Shown piece by piece: positions 37,769 through 48,580 of a stretch of 64,000 nucleotides of DNA. Below the pieces are notes generated by a model. The model ran no database searches, was not told the origin of the DNA, and saw only the letters and a program-made list of their open reading frames with translations. The translations under genes were made by a program, and so were the position numbers. Source of the stretch: Bombus terrestris (Eukaryota > Arthropoda > Insecta > Hymenoptera > Apidae); contig NC_063278.1 of the NCBI RefSeq assembly GCF_910591885.1, positions 1,611,501 to 1,675,500 on the forward strand, written 5' to 3'. Each line of letters starts with the position of its first letter. The first letter of the stretch is position 1.

Positions 37769-40700
37769 TGGTTGTACGTCGAATACGCTGTGCAAACCTA
37801 ACAGACACGCCCTCGAACGATCGAAACGCTCGTTCGTCGGCCATCATCGCGGCCCTGGTCGAAAGGTTCAGCGATTTATGCGCGCGTATACACACTGATC
37901 TACTCGCCGTGGCAATACACGTGTGTTATAAACGCGCGTGTACGCGTTCCAACCTCGTCTATCTATTGATTCCGCGACCAAGAGCGGCTTTATACAGCTA
38001 TCCTTCGTACGACTTAATTGGGCAACGGTGAACAGCGATCGAGGCTGAGTCACGAGACGCGGCTAGTCGCGATTAATGATGCGCTTTGAAACACTTTGAA
38101 TAGATTCGAATATATGAAAGTATAATGCCGTTCATAAGTATCTGGTCTTATATTTTTATATTCTTGTTATACTTTCGAAATTCTAATGGAGAAATATCCC
38201 TTTACCGTTTCTACTTCCACCGTTCCAGCTTAGTGATTCTGGATACTTAGATTTTTGGATATCTCAGTGAACGAAGGATTTAGCATTGTTAATTTTGGCC
38301 ACCTAGAGAGTACCGAGAGAAATCTCGAAGATCTTGGAAATCTGACAAATTTTGACAAAGTCTTTACAAATAGCCGATATCTTAGATCTTGGACGTCTTA
38401 CGTTATGAAAGCATGAAAATGGAAGATGCAAGATGCGAAAGGTACCTGCGTACAAGGTATCGAACGCCTGTCGAGCTTTCGAAACTTTCCAGACTTTCGA
38501 GATTCGTCGAACGTTCAAAGACTCGAGACACCTAATCGAGCCTCAAGGTTCAGAAGCAAAATCATCTTGCACGATATCGAACGAACGTTCACGGTATCGG
38601 CAGTCTGATTCAAAATTAAGATTCGAACATGGTTCGCGATCATGGAGTCGTTCGTTTTCTCCAACTCGGCGTGCGCAAGGGGGCAGCGTCCGCTTTCTCG
38701 GTAATATTTTGCATTCCTAAGGGTCAGCGGAGGTGGAGAAGCTTGCGTGGCTCGGTGGCCCCATACGATATTCGAGGTTCGATTTACTACGCTATGAAAC
38801 TCGAGACACGCCTTTCGAACGGGTGTTCATTAGTCATCCGCGTCAGAAGGATCGGAGGATCTCGAGTTTGCAAGTATAATAAACGCGAACAACGTCGCTC
38901 GGCGATAAAGTACGATAATTACGGAGCCAGTTGCCGAAGCCCTTCGAAAATTTTCGCGGACCTCGTCGTTCCGGCTCGTTCAGCTCGTTTGGTTTGTCAT
39001 CGGTCGTTTCGTCGTTGATTCGAAACTTTCCATCGATCCATCTTCGTCTTCCTTTGCTTCTTCTTCTCTTACGTCCTGTTCGTTCCTTCTTTCCTGGTCG
39101 TCTTATCGTCGCCAACCTTTCGTCAACTTAATCTACCCGAACCGAAAGCTCGTACTACTCGATCGCGAACGCCACGAACCTAATCTCGTCCAGAGATCGT
39201 TCTCCACTCTGGGACGAAGTACCGCAGGTACACGGTGTTCGGAAACGAGTGGGCGTTCGATAAACATCGACAAACGGACTTCCAGATTTCCCGCGATCGT
39301 TGCAGCAGGTAAACGTTCTGGAATGTCGACTGCTCGCGTCCCCGGAAACGAATCGAACAGCGTTTTCAATCCGTCGCGGATTTTACAACTGTCGATAGAT
39401 TCTTGTACTCGTAGATTCTTCGTCTCTTAATTGGTCGGCATAACTATGCATAAAGTATAAACTACGAGACTAGTTTACTTTGAAAGTGTTATACGCGGAG
39501 AATATAAATCGGTCGGAAAGATGCGGTAAATTTGATCGCACAGATTGAAAATAAGTAATCGATAATTAGTCGAGAAAATTACTTCTAAACGAGAAATACT
39601 TATTCTAGAAAAATAAAATGTGCATTTATGTAGTGTATTTATTAACGTTTACGAAACGATAGAACCTCGATCAATTTCTGTATCACAACTATTCCGAACG
39701 AACTTCTCTGACCTAATTTTGCCCAGGAGATTAGTCCAAGAATTACAAGATAAGGAAACTCTGACACCAACCAAAGAACGTTTTAAATTCTCAAACCAGT
39801 TTAACCTACATTTGCCAACGAAATGCTTAATCCAGCTGATCAATCGCGTCTGGTTCAAACAAATTCACGAGTCACCGTGGCTCTTTGATCCCATAGAGAT
39901 CGGCTTTACCTCGCCAGCACTATTCGAACGGACCGATTGATCGCTTAGAAAGCGTCGTTAGTCGTTCAAAAGTATGGCGAATAGGTGCGACGGGAAGCGA
40001 AGAAACGTCTGTCGTTTCAACTCGCGTTCAGCCCGCATGGTAAAGCTCGTCTCTCGTTGTTGGATTTCGTGGACGTTGCAGAAGAACTCGTTTACGATAT
40101 AACACGGCGAATCGAATCGTGTCGTAATGCCGCGAATTGCGGCATGCAGTTAGGGCGGGTGAACGTTCGGCTTGGTTATCGAGCGTAATTGGAAAATGAC
40201 TAATACCGATACCGGCGCGCAAACAATTTGCGCAACCGGCATACAAAAAACAACTTCGGTCAATTTCCATTCCTTTTTTGGCTATCAACTGGTCTGGTTC
40301 GCGAGGCTCACTCGCCTATAATCTCGTTCTATGGCGTTTCACCTGGCGTTCGCGAAACGTCCGACGGAATTGGCCGCCCCGCAGCTCTTAATTAGCCTCG
40401 TCGTCATCGTCCACTGACTCCTTGATTGACTCGCCCGTTCAAATTGTCGTTTGTACGCTGGAAGATAATTAGACGAACGAGTATTCAAATCATACACCGT
40501 GTTACTCAATATTCTTGGTTTTAATCAAGCGCTCCCTGTCAGTTCTTTTTCCTAGTTGTTTATACGAAATGTTGAACTCGTTGCAAATGTCGTGGAATAT
40601 CGATCTGTCCAGGTACTTTGTAATTCCAGAGTTGTCTGATCAACTAAGCGTTTAAAATTCTGAAAAACTGGACGAACGTTATTGCCTCTGAGACACGAGT

Positions 40701-41559
40701 CATTTATGAAACACGAAGATTGCAACTTGTTGGCAGAAAAATCGATTATTTTGCATTTCCAATACCATTCCGTCATTATCGTATTAACAGGCAGCTTGTA
40801 AAGTCGTTTACTGCTACAATCGCTACGGAGGTTTACGTAAATCCATATTTTTCCGAAGACAGTCGGGGAAATACAACCTAGATATCAAATTTTTTCATTC
40901 TCTAGTTACTGTAACGAGCATTTGGCTTCCAATGTTTTCGCTGATTTCGTTTTCTGATATAAATTTTCAGATATCGTATTCGAATTTTCAGTAATTTTAC
41001 GTAAAACGTATACGCTTTCTGCCACTTGTAAATAATTCGTACGATATTTCTCGAATATTAGTAAAGTTAGCAATAAGTGGCTGTAAAAGGAGAAGAAATA
41101 TATTATTTAATTAAATAGTTTGCGTCTGGCGATCGAACGAGTACCGTATAAACGAAGGTGAGTATCGACTCGTATCCATTTCGTACGCTGTCTTGTTAAT
41201 ACTGAAACTTCTCCGCAACATCCAACTGGAAGAACACGACTCCTGCTCGACTCCCAACATCCTCTTCGTCCTTCCATCTTTAAATACGAGAAAGAGGAGG
41301 GGGTCGGTCGATCGGAGTCCGCGCTGCATAAAAATCGCCAGGCCAGAGATTGGTTTCAGGGAAGCGAGCCACCACGACAGCCCCGGTATTTGCTTAACAA
41401 CCGGTTTACGTTCTGGTCCCGGTTAGATCGTCGCACGATGAGCAGCGAGGGGTCACGATGAGAACCGCTGGCGTATCGGTCGTCATAAGTCACTCAGCGT
41501 GTGGCATACAAGGTACACGGGCCCGTAAGTTAATACGTAGGACCCACGGGCCTACTCTC
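37765..41559. other. Non-coding stretch
   Basis: No gene recognised. The part at 38,280-38,540 is internally repetitive (GATCTTGGA and CGAAACTTTC/GACTTTCGA words). A plus frame of 106 codons at 39,620-39,940 has a low fraction of G-first codons (about 18%) and is likely chance. Confidence 0.5.
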
Positions 41560-41560
41560 T

Positions 41561-41594
<34 letters not shown>
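41560..41594. repeat. (TTTC)n microsatellite
   Basis: About eight to nine near-perfect TTTC units, continuing into a pyrimidine tract that ends in CTCCAG. Confidence 0.93.
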
Positions 41595-41595
<1 letters not shown>

Positions 41596-41650
41596 CTCTT
41601 TCTCCAGCCTCTCCCCACGGTTTCCTCTTTTTTAGCCCTTTTCCATTTCT

Positions 41651-42015
41651 CTACCCATCTCCGTCGTTCCATCTAAACGCCTCGCTTCCTCTACAACGTC
41701 GATCGTTCGCCTTCACGGCCACCTCGATCCGGGCAAACGCTCTCTCCAGACACTCCCAGGCTGTCCAGGACATCGCGTCGTATCCCGCTGGGTCTCGCGT
41801 CAGATCTAAGTGGTTCCTCTCGTACGTTCTCTGACTGATCCCCGTGTACCCTTGATCCAAGCTACGGGCATCGAATTCGCCTCCGCTGCCTGCACGGAGA
41901 TGGAAAACGCCGATAATTGATTCCAGGCCTGGTCGTGTGTACAGGCTAGCATCGAGGAGAACCAACGAGCTGGTTCTGCCTAGAGAAACCTGGACTCTGT
42001 ACACGTAGACAGGGG
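41651..42015 (-). CDS. Candidate coding exon, unrecognised
   Basis: On the minus strand the acceptor-like GCGCTCTCTCAG ends at 42,016. The frame then runs without a stop from 42,015 to TAG at 41,651-41,653, about 121 codons. Codon statistics look translated: about 39% of codons start with G, and third positions are GC-richer than the surroundings. The plus strand in register is interrupted by stops. The peptide begins PVYVYRVQVSLGRTSSLVLL, suggestive of beta strands, and later has AMSWTAWECLERAFARIEVA, which would form an amphipathic helix. There is no ATG at the start, consistent with an internal or terminal exon. Weak donors exist (GAG|GTGGCC), or the TAG could be the true end. No family, polyA signal or partner exon is identified. 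Confidence 0.33.
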
Positions 42016-42033
42016 CTGAGAGAGCGCATAAAG

Positions 42034-42219
42034 CTACGTCCTAGCTGAACGATCGGGAATTTCCGTCGATGTTCTATATGTTTCTTCGAAAAGTTTCTGG
42101 TTGTCGTCGAACGTTTCTTCTTTTATGTTTTCTCGCCTTTTCGCTACCGGTAACAAAAATTGCCCGTTTTCGTTATATAGTTGTACCGTTCGACCGTCGC
42201 TGATCGTTTTACATCGCAT
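42034..42219 (-). CDS. Possible small ORF or exon, unrecognised
   Basis: A minus-strand ATG frame of 61 codons lies immediately upstream of the candidate exon at 41,651-42,015, in a different phase. It is purine-first and rich in Glu, Lys and Asn (for example ENIKEETFDDNQKLFEET). The gap to the next acceptor is too short for an ordinary intron, so the two do not simply join. Chance is likely. Confidence 0.12.
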   Translation of the reverse strand: MRCKTISDGRTVQLYNENGQFLLPVAKRRENIKEETFDDNQKLFEETYRTSTEIPDRSART

Positions 42220-43510
42220 TTACGGGCGAATAACTTGTTGCGAGGAAGAAATGTCTTTACTGGTCGATGTTTGTTGGATACCGTTTAGAACATGTTGCAA
42301 CAAGAGGCAACAAAACGTACGTGGATGTTGCTTCAGCGAAAATGCAGCTTCCCTCTGAATACGTCGGTTGTTACAGCGTGGGCAAAACATTGCTACAAGA
42401 TAACGTCTGTTGAATATTCTTTGAAACGTACAGCAACAGCGGCCAACAACGAGGGTCTTCGGTGAGAACACGGCTTAAGGTAGAACGAGGCGAGTCGTTG
42501 GTCGAACGAACACAGTGGAAAAGACGCGAGCTGGGGCGTGAGTCGCTTATGTATCCAATTCAGATGTCCGACTCGAAGAGAAGCTGGTTACGTCGAATAC
42601 GCATAAATAGCAGTCGGTTAATTGGTACCCATTTCGCGTACTTTTTAGTTATCACGAGTGTCATAAGCGACTGTTCGCCGTCTGATTTCGAAACGACATT
42701 TGCCCGGTCATTGTCGGTTCGATTAATGCGCGGTCGGTTAATCGGTCGACGCGGTCGTGGAAGTACCGGGATAACGTCGATAATTGATTCCCGGAGAGTC
42801 TATATCGAGCGTGAAACGGGTGGAAGGAGGCCGATACCGGTCGACTCCGTTAATCCAACAAATAGAATTCGAGCCACTCCGTGTCCGACGCAGTTAAGCC
42901 GACCGTATCCCCTGGCCGCCTCTCTGTAGATACAATAGATCCAGCGAAAGGTTCTTTTCGATTATTTTTTCCTGCCGGCTGTAATCCCCCGTGCACCGTT
43001 TACTTTGCATTTAGCGGGAGGAAGTTGGTATTAAACGTGCGGTTAACTTTGGCTTCCCCCGGTTAGACGGTAATACATTGTCGAACGTGTTCGTTCCTTG
43101 TTCTTTTTTCTTCTTTTCTTCTTCTTCTTCTTCTCTTTTCGTATGCCCATTTAGCGCACTTGACGGAAATGATCGGAATACAGTTTAATATCGCATATTA
43201 CGAATTGTTTGGTATCGGAGATTATAGGAAAAGAAGCTGATAAGAACGTTTTTGTCGATTTCTTTGTTTTAACCGCAGTGTATGGCTGAAAAGGAACATG
43301 TAGCTAAGGAATCCTTTACAATCAAAGATGTATAGTCGACGAATTTTTGCGACAACCGAAGCTATAACTGCGAAGACAAACAATATTTTAATATCTTTCA
43401 ATTTATCAATATTCCGACAAGAGCAATACCTTTAAATTCACGGAGAAACTCTCTTCGATAATAATGTACGTTGTAATAAGTAGACTGTTGCTGTATCTGG
43501 AGAGAATGTT
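42220..43510. other. Non-coding stretch
   Basis: No gene recognised. The 42,460-42,930 part is GC-rich with a 155-codon plus frame of arginine/serine-rich composition, judged a chance frame. A pyrimidine tract with CTT repeats lies at 43,101-43,140 and is followed at 43,155 by CATTTAG, acceptor-like but leading to no long frame. Confidence 0.5.
43101..43140. repeat. (CTT)n-rich pyrimidine tract
   Basis: CTT triplets and T runs over 40 bases. Confidence 0.8.
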
Positions 43511-43650
43511 TCATAATATGTATAGTATAAGAGCGTGGGCGACAATTCGATCAAGTTGATCGATGAGATCATCCGGGATCTTACGCCACTCTAGTTGCAA
43601 CCAGCTGAATAATTGATCTCCTCGAGCGAGTAGGTTACAGTCCATAGTAT
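43511..43650 (-). mobile_element. Tc1-like transposase C-terminal remnant
   Basis: On the minus strand a frame of about 46 codons reads DQLFSWLQLEWRKIPDDLID followed by QLDRIVAHAL and a stop at 43,511-43,513. Tc1-family (IS630/Tc1/mariner DDE) transposases end with a closely similar pattern: a helix with L..L..EW, then IP, then I-D-x-L, then a basic tail. Here W, IP and ID-L all fall at the right spacing. The tail that would follow (SMPRR-type) is lost. Further upstream on the same strand a 131-codon frame (44,176-43,781) contains YSGIL about 130 residues before the EW motif. This could be the Y-x-x-I-L part of the catalytic core of the same dead element, but that extension is weaker. No terminal repeats were identified. 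Confidence 0.5.
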
Positions 43651-44176
43651 GACTTAGGTTATAAATGATCATTGAGATTCCGTGATCAAATGATAATTGA
43701 TCAAACGAGACAGATAGCTCGCATTTATTACTCTCCTTAGAGGTAACAATACGTCGGCCAGTTGCACTCTACGGTTCGAATTATCGCGCCTTTGCCGTAT
43801 CCAATCTATTAAAATTCGTTCGTTCGTTTCGGTACTCCCACTGTACTTTTAAACTGTCGTATTTCATAAATATTAATATTAAACAGAAGCAGTATCGTAT
43901 TATCGTATACAGTAACAATATCGTATTCTCATTTTCCAATCTTCCTTGACGTTCTGGTAATAATCGACTCGCTGATTTAAATATACTCCATAAAATTCCA
44001 CTGTACGCAAAAATTAAAAAATTACCTTGCACACGATCCTCGTTCAACCCTTCCACATTTTCAACGCCGTTTCTTTCGCTCCGTCGTCGTCTCCGTAATA
44101 AGACAAAGTACCCGATGCTCCAATGATTCTCCGAACTGGATCCTCTGCACCATATCGCTTCGTAATAGTCGATCAT
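43651..44176 (-). pseudogene. Possible upstream part of the Tc1-like relic
   Basis: Minus-strand frame at 44,176-43,781, open for 131 codons in moderately AT-rich DNA. A glycine/valine patch (NGVENVEGLNEDRVQGNFLI) precedes YSGIL and LLPERQGRL. This loosely follows the order of Tc1 transposases (G-V-G-x-L-x-x-I-x-G, then Y-x-x-I-L, then a basic linker), but no catalytic DN pair is readable. Between 43,651 and 43,780 the DNA is rich in TGATCA-like words. It could equally be a chance frame beside the better-supported C-terminal remnant. Confidence 0.22.
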
Positions 44177-46316
44177 TCCTCGTATCGCGCGAAAATCTTG
44201 ACTCGGTGTCGTAACTCAAGTATCATCGGTCGTGGCTCGTACAGCAGATCGAATTAACCGTGTGGCCGTCGGTCCGTCATTCAATTACGTCGTGTCCGAG
44301 ACACATCCCCCGTTGGTGGTGGCGCGTTTTATGTATCGCGGGTCCCCGGCATAAAAATCATTTATTCGCTCGTTAAAGATCGAACGGGCATCGTCCAGGG
44401 CGTTCCTTCGTATGGACGACGGCCAGCGGACACCGTTGAAAGATTTAAGGGCCTCGTAAAGCGCAAAAAGAGGATTTCTGCGCGGAGGCGCCACGGTCGC
44501 GTTGGACCCTCTCGTGTTTCCGCTTTTCGAGCCTCGCTTTTTTCGTTCCCGAGGCGTTCGCCGCTACTTAGGTAGACGCGCTCGAAGAACGTTCTATACC
44601 TGCGCCACCACCGGTGTCGTGTAACACTTTATTTCGTGTCTCGTGTTTCGCGGGCAATATTTAATCGATACCACTGCGATAGAAAATGCAACCTCGAAGA
44701 ATTCCGACCGTATACGCGAAGATTTTTAATTCTTCGTGAAACATATACCGAGAATTTATAGTTCGGCCATATTTCATACGATATGGTAGCTTTAACGTTG
44801 GGAAATTCGTATTTCGAAATGAAACCAGATCTTTCGAGCAGCGAGGCGAATCGTAGTTACAGTTTCTTGCGTGGAAAATGAGACTTTTATACGTAACCCT
44901 CTCTAAACAAATATAGTTCTCCCCATCGTGTAGTATTTATAGTGGAAATTGAAGTTGGATATTTATCTTTATCGAAAATGTTTCAAATATTTGGCTCGAC
45001 AAACCATTACATAATATAATGGTATCAGTATGGCGGTATCTCCACGTTCCATAATTTCCAATTCGTTTAGCTTGTCAACGATTCAGTTTACGAAACAACC
45101 TACGAAAGTTTAATACTTATTGACGTCCCTACCACATCGTACGATCTTCGTTCAAAGATAACTCCGAAGATTAAAAAATTTTTTTACTAAGAATAAGATT
45201 TCTTTTCGACGAAATTCGACTGTACGAATTCTGTTACGAATTCCGCTTGGAATATTTCTTTGCTCGATAATTATTTCGTCCGAAAGTTTCCAACGCGGAG
45301 CTATTAATTTACTGACAGAGAAGTTAATGGATATCCTCCGGACGGAGATGTTGAACGGTGTAGCAGATTTTGTGGAAGAAATGGCACGAGTCACGACGTT
45401 TTCGTCTCCGAAAATAGAATGCGCAGCAGCGGATCTGGCATTCGGCCCCGGACCATCTGTGGGATCGATTCCGCGAGACAGCCAGCAAGAGAATGACCCG
45501 ATCCGCTGTTTTTGTATCTCTTTTATCCGCTTCCGGTCTTAATGACACTCCGCCACTGAAATATCGAACTAGGTCGTTCTTATCTAGCTGTCCTCTCTAT
45601 CACATGTAGCCGTAAATTCCACAAATCGTACGCATAAATAAAATGCCACAGAACCTTCCGACACGCGTGGTCGTGCCTCCTACTCTCGAACGAGTCTAGA
45701 GAAATGGAATTGAAAAGTATCTAATCCCTTCCGCCGCGAAGACATATTGCCTCGTTTGAGAAATCATCAATTTTTAAATATCTGCAAACGTTACTTCGAA
45801 ACCTAAGCTATTTAGTAGGATGTATATCGTAGTTAGATCGCAGATACTTATGCAAATTCGTACTTTTACGAACGCAACGAGAAATATAGGAAAACAGAGG
45901 TTCGTTTTACCTCTTAGATAATATAGATAATATGTTTGTTTTACTTTGGAATGACGTATCTATGGAACACGCAACGATGGCGCGCTTTTAACCAGCGGTA
46001 TATAAAAACGTTCGATTATTAAAAGAGGAAGAATCGGTTTGGTAATCGATAGTCTTCTACTTCGATTTCCTCGGTTATCTCGCTCTTCTACCAAACTAGC
46101 AATATCATTCTTCGCTAAGTATGTACTACCAAGCCACCTACGTAAACTTCACGCGCAAAAATACCTTCGACAAGTAGCGAACTAAAAAAACAGAGTAAAT
46201 TCTATTAGGATTTACAAGCAGACGCATCGAACGGACACCACTCGAGCGATCCATCGTTAAACGAACCGCTAGGTACATACTCGAGCCGATCGGTCAGCTC
46301 GTTACAGGAGGATCCA
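44177..46316. other. Non-coding stretch with one TATA-like word
   Basis: No gene. TATATAAAAA at 45,999-46,008 is a good TATA box by sequence, but no initiator lies 28-34 bases downstream, so a promoter is not supported. The remaining DNA is AT-rich with short frames. Confidence 0.5.
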
Positions 46317-46931
46317 TCATTCGCCATGCTCGATCGCATCGTCGAGCTGTAATGTTTTACGATGCTGTTTGACTATCCCATTCACGAGTAGCAGAACGTT
46401 CTCTTTGACACGATTGTTTTGACTGGTCGTGAATACGGAACGCTCGACGAACCTCCGCCCACGCCTTTTCCACTCCTCGCCATTTTCTCTCCCTTTTCGG
46501 CCCTCCGCAACCCCCTTGCAACCGCGTCCTCCGCGATCGTCGGTCCGAGTTCTCCCTTTTTCCACGACGAGAGAGACAGGAGAAGCTGGCTTCCGCTTGC
46601 CACTCGAATCGGACGATCGTGTCTGTCCGATGCTACAGAGGAAGCACGGACGTCTATTCATCGAACGATCGACCACGATAGACGTTGCATCGCGCCGTGG
46701 CGCCCATTGGAATATGAAAATACTCCCACGAATTAAAATAACACTGGCGCGCACAGTACGCCCTGCGATCTTAAATAATTCATGGGATTTTTTCACGCGC
46801 CAAGGCTCGAGGAACGCCCCGCGTGTTCGCTCGCGATCGAGCCGAGACTGTCTTCGGCTTGGTATGCACATGCATAAGCGCATACTGTATGTGGTAAGTT
46901 CTCGGTACTTTTCCGCGCGATAATTTGCCAA
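46317..46931. other. GC-rich block with long overlapping chance frames
   Basis: The window's longest frame (204 codons, minus strand) lies here, opposite plus-strand frames of 164 and 105 codons in other phases. All are Arg/Ser/Pro-rich with no domain, and no strand stands out in codon periodicity. The simplest reading is a stop-poor GC-rich patch and not a gene. Confidence 0.45.
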
Positions 46932-47009
46932 CTAGTAACATTAGCGAATCGACAAGTTACGACAAGGGATAATTTACCAACTAATAATATTAATGAATCG
47001 ACAAGTTAA
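46921..47009. repeat. Tandem duplication, 49-bp period
   Basis: TAATTTGCCAACTAGTAACA at 46,921 recurs at 46,970 as TAATTTACCAACTAATAATA, and both continue through GAATCGACAAGTTA. Two head-to-tail copies of about 40 bases with roughly 85-90% identity. Confidence 0.85.
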
Positions 47010-48540
47010 GAATGGAATAATCGAGTGACTCGTAGTTTATACAATTTGTTTTGGAAAATTTTATTTGGTACATTATCGACTTTATCGCTGTTGGACAAGC
47101 GAATTTACGACTCGCGACTCTCGTAGCATTTTATTAACGAAATTAATTCAATTGTACAACACGATTGTATCCCATAAATATCGTCACGAAAGATGTCTAT
47201 GAAGTATCGACACTCCCGTTAAACCGTTACTTTAGAAGAAATGGTTCGCTATGGGAAAAGTTTCTTTTAAGGATATCAGGTATAAGGCGTGCTGGAATGT
47301 TCATAGATCATACGTTGACATTCCACTTAAATCAAACAAGTATATTATATCAGACAGGCTAATCTGTGGAAAACTTCATCTTGCCGGTAACCCTGCTATG
47401 ACAGGACGGTTCCGCTCTAATGCGCTTAGTAAATTGAAAGAAAATTAAATTGATATCTGTATAATTTGTGAGACTTTAAATTAGTATAATTTTTAACGAA
47501 AACTCAATTTCTCATAGTGAAAAAAACAAACTAGTAAATTAGCTGACATTTTTGTTTGTACCGTCGAATTTTATACATTTCCCCCCAACGATTCTTTCAT
47601 GCAACGAGTAATTTTAACAGATTTGCACGCTTTGCTATTAATTTTAACGTTCCATATGCAGATATGTTTAACACTTGATAGATAAATTGCTTCGTTCGTA
47701 TATAAATCTAGTTTTCGAGGAATCTGAAAAAAATTCCTAATACGTGTATTTCTAATGGTAACTAGATAGCGGTATCACCGATAGTAATTTAGTAATAATA
47801 ATCCGTAAGGCAAATTGTAAAGAACAGTGTTCGCAACGTCGCTTTTCCTTATTTTCCAATTTACAGAATTGATAAATGTATTACATCTTACAAATGGTCG
47901 GTGCATGCCCTCATCGCGAAAAGTCTTAATAGACCATAACGCGTTAATTGACAAACCATCGATATCGGCTATTCTGCGCATACCTTGCCCTTTATCATCC
48001 CACAGACAAGAATTGGCTGGCGCGCGATTAATCAGTCCGCAGTATCGGAAGCAGAAAGTGAAACTGCACGGGTCCGGCCGATTATTAACGAAGCCTATCG
48101 ATAACCGTATCGCGGGCCATTTGTCAGCTGGTGGCCAAAAAAGCCCGGCTGCCCCGTCGTGAGCGGTTCTCACACGCGATGCAGGTCGCTAAATAATTCC
48201 GAACCGTTAATTAAACCGCGAGTTTCACGCCGGTAACGGCGCGAACGACGCTCGCCTGTATCGTAAATTAGGGTACACGCGAACGATTCTTTAATCCGCG
48301 TGGAAACGGGTACGCCATCGACGCGGATAACGAGCGATCCACGTCGAAACGCGGATCAACAAGCTGGATTCCGGTCGCGTAACACGCGCGTATCTAATTG
48401 GAGGACGGTTTACACGGAAATTCTCGTGGCTGATCGTCCGACGCCAATAAATAACGGGGCAGACGCGCGTTTCACGGGTGCGAGAACAGGCGTCGTACAC
48501 GCGATGGAAATCGAAGAGGGACAAGTACGCTGGAAAGGAC
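47010..48540. other. Non-coding stretch
   Basis: AT-rich to 47,850, then GC-moderate. No gene, transposon end or structured RNA recognised. Frames at 47,775-48,173 on both strands mirror each other and lack support. Confidence 0.55.
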
Positions 48541-48580
48541 GAAGAAGAAGAAGAAGAAGAAGAAGCAGAAGAAGAAGAAG
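48541..48580. repeat. (GAA)n microsatellite
   Basis: GAA triplets with one GCA interruption, 40 bases. The glutamate- or lysine-rich frames across it are by-products of the repeat. Confidence 0.93.

Noticed and set aside
39620..39940. 106-codon plus frame with natural-looking residues
   Set aside because: Only about 18% of codons begin with G, below the level expected of coding DNA, and there are no signals around it.
45999..46008. TATATAAAAA as a promoter
   Set aside because: No initiator at the required distance and no downstream frame.
46317..46931. Longest frame in the window (204 codons, minus strand)
   Set aside because: Two other long frames overlap it on the plus strand, the composition is Arg/Ser-rich, and there is no domain, splice or polyA context. 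It is a stop-poor GC-rich patch.
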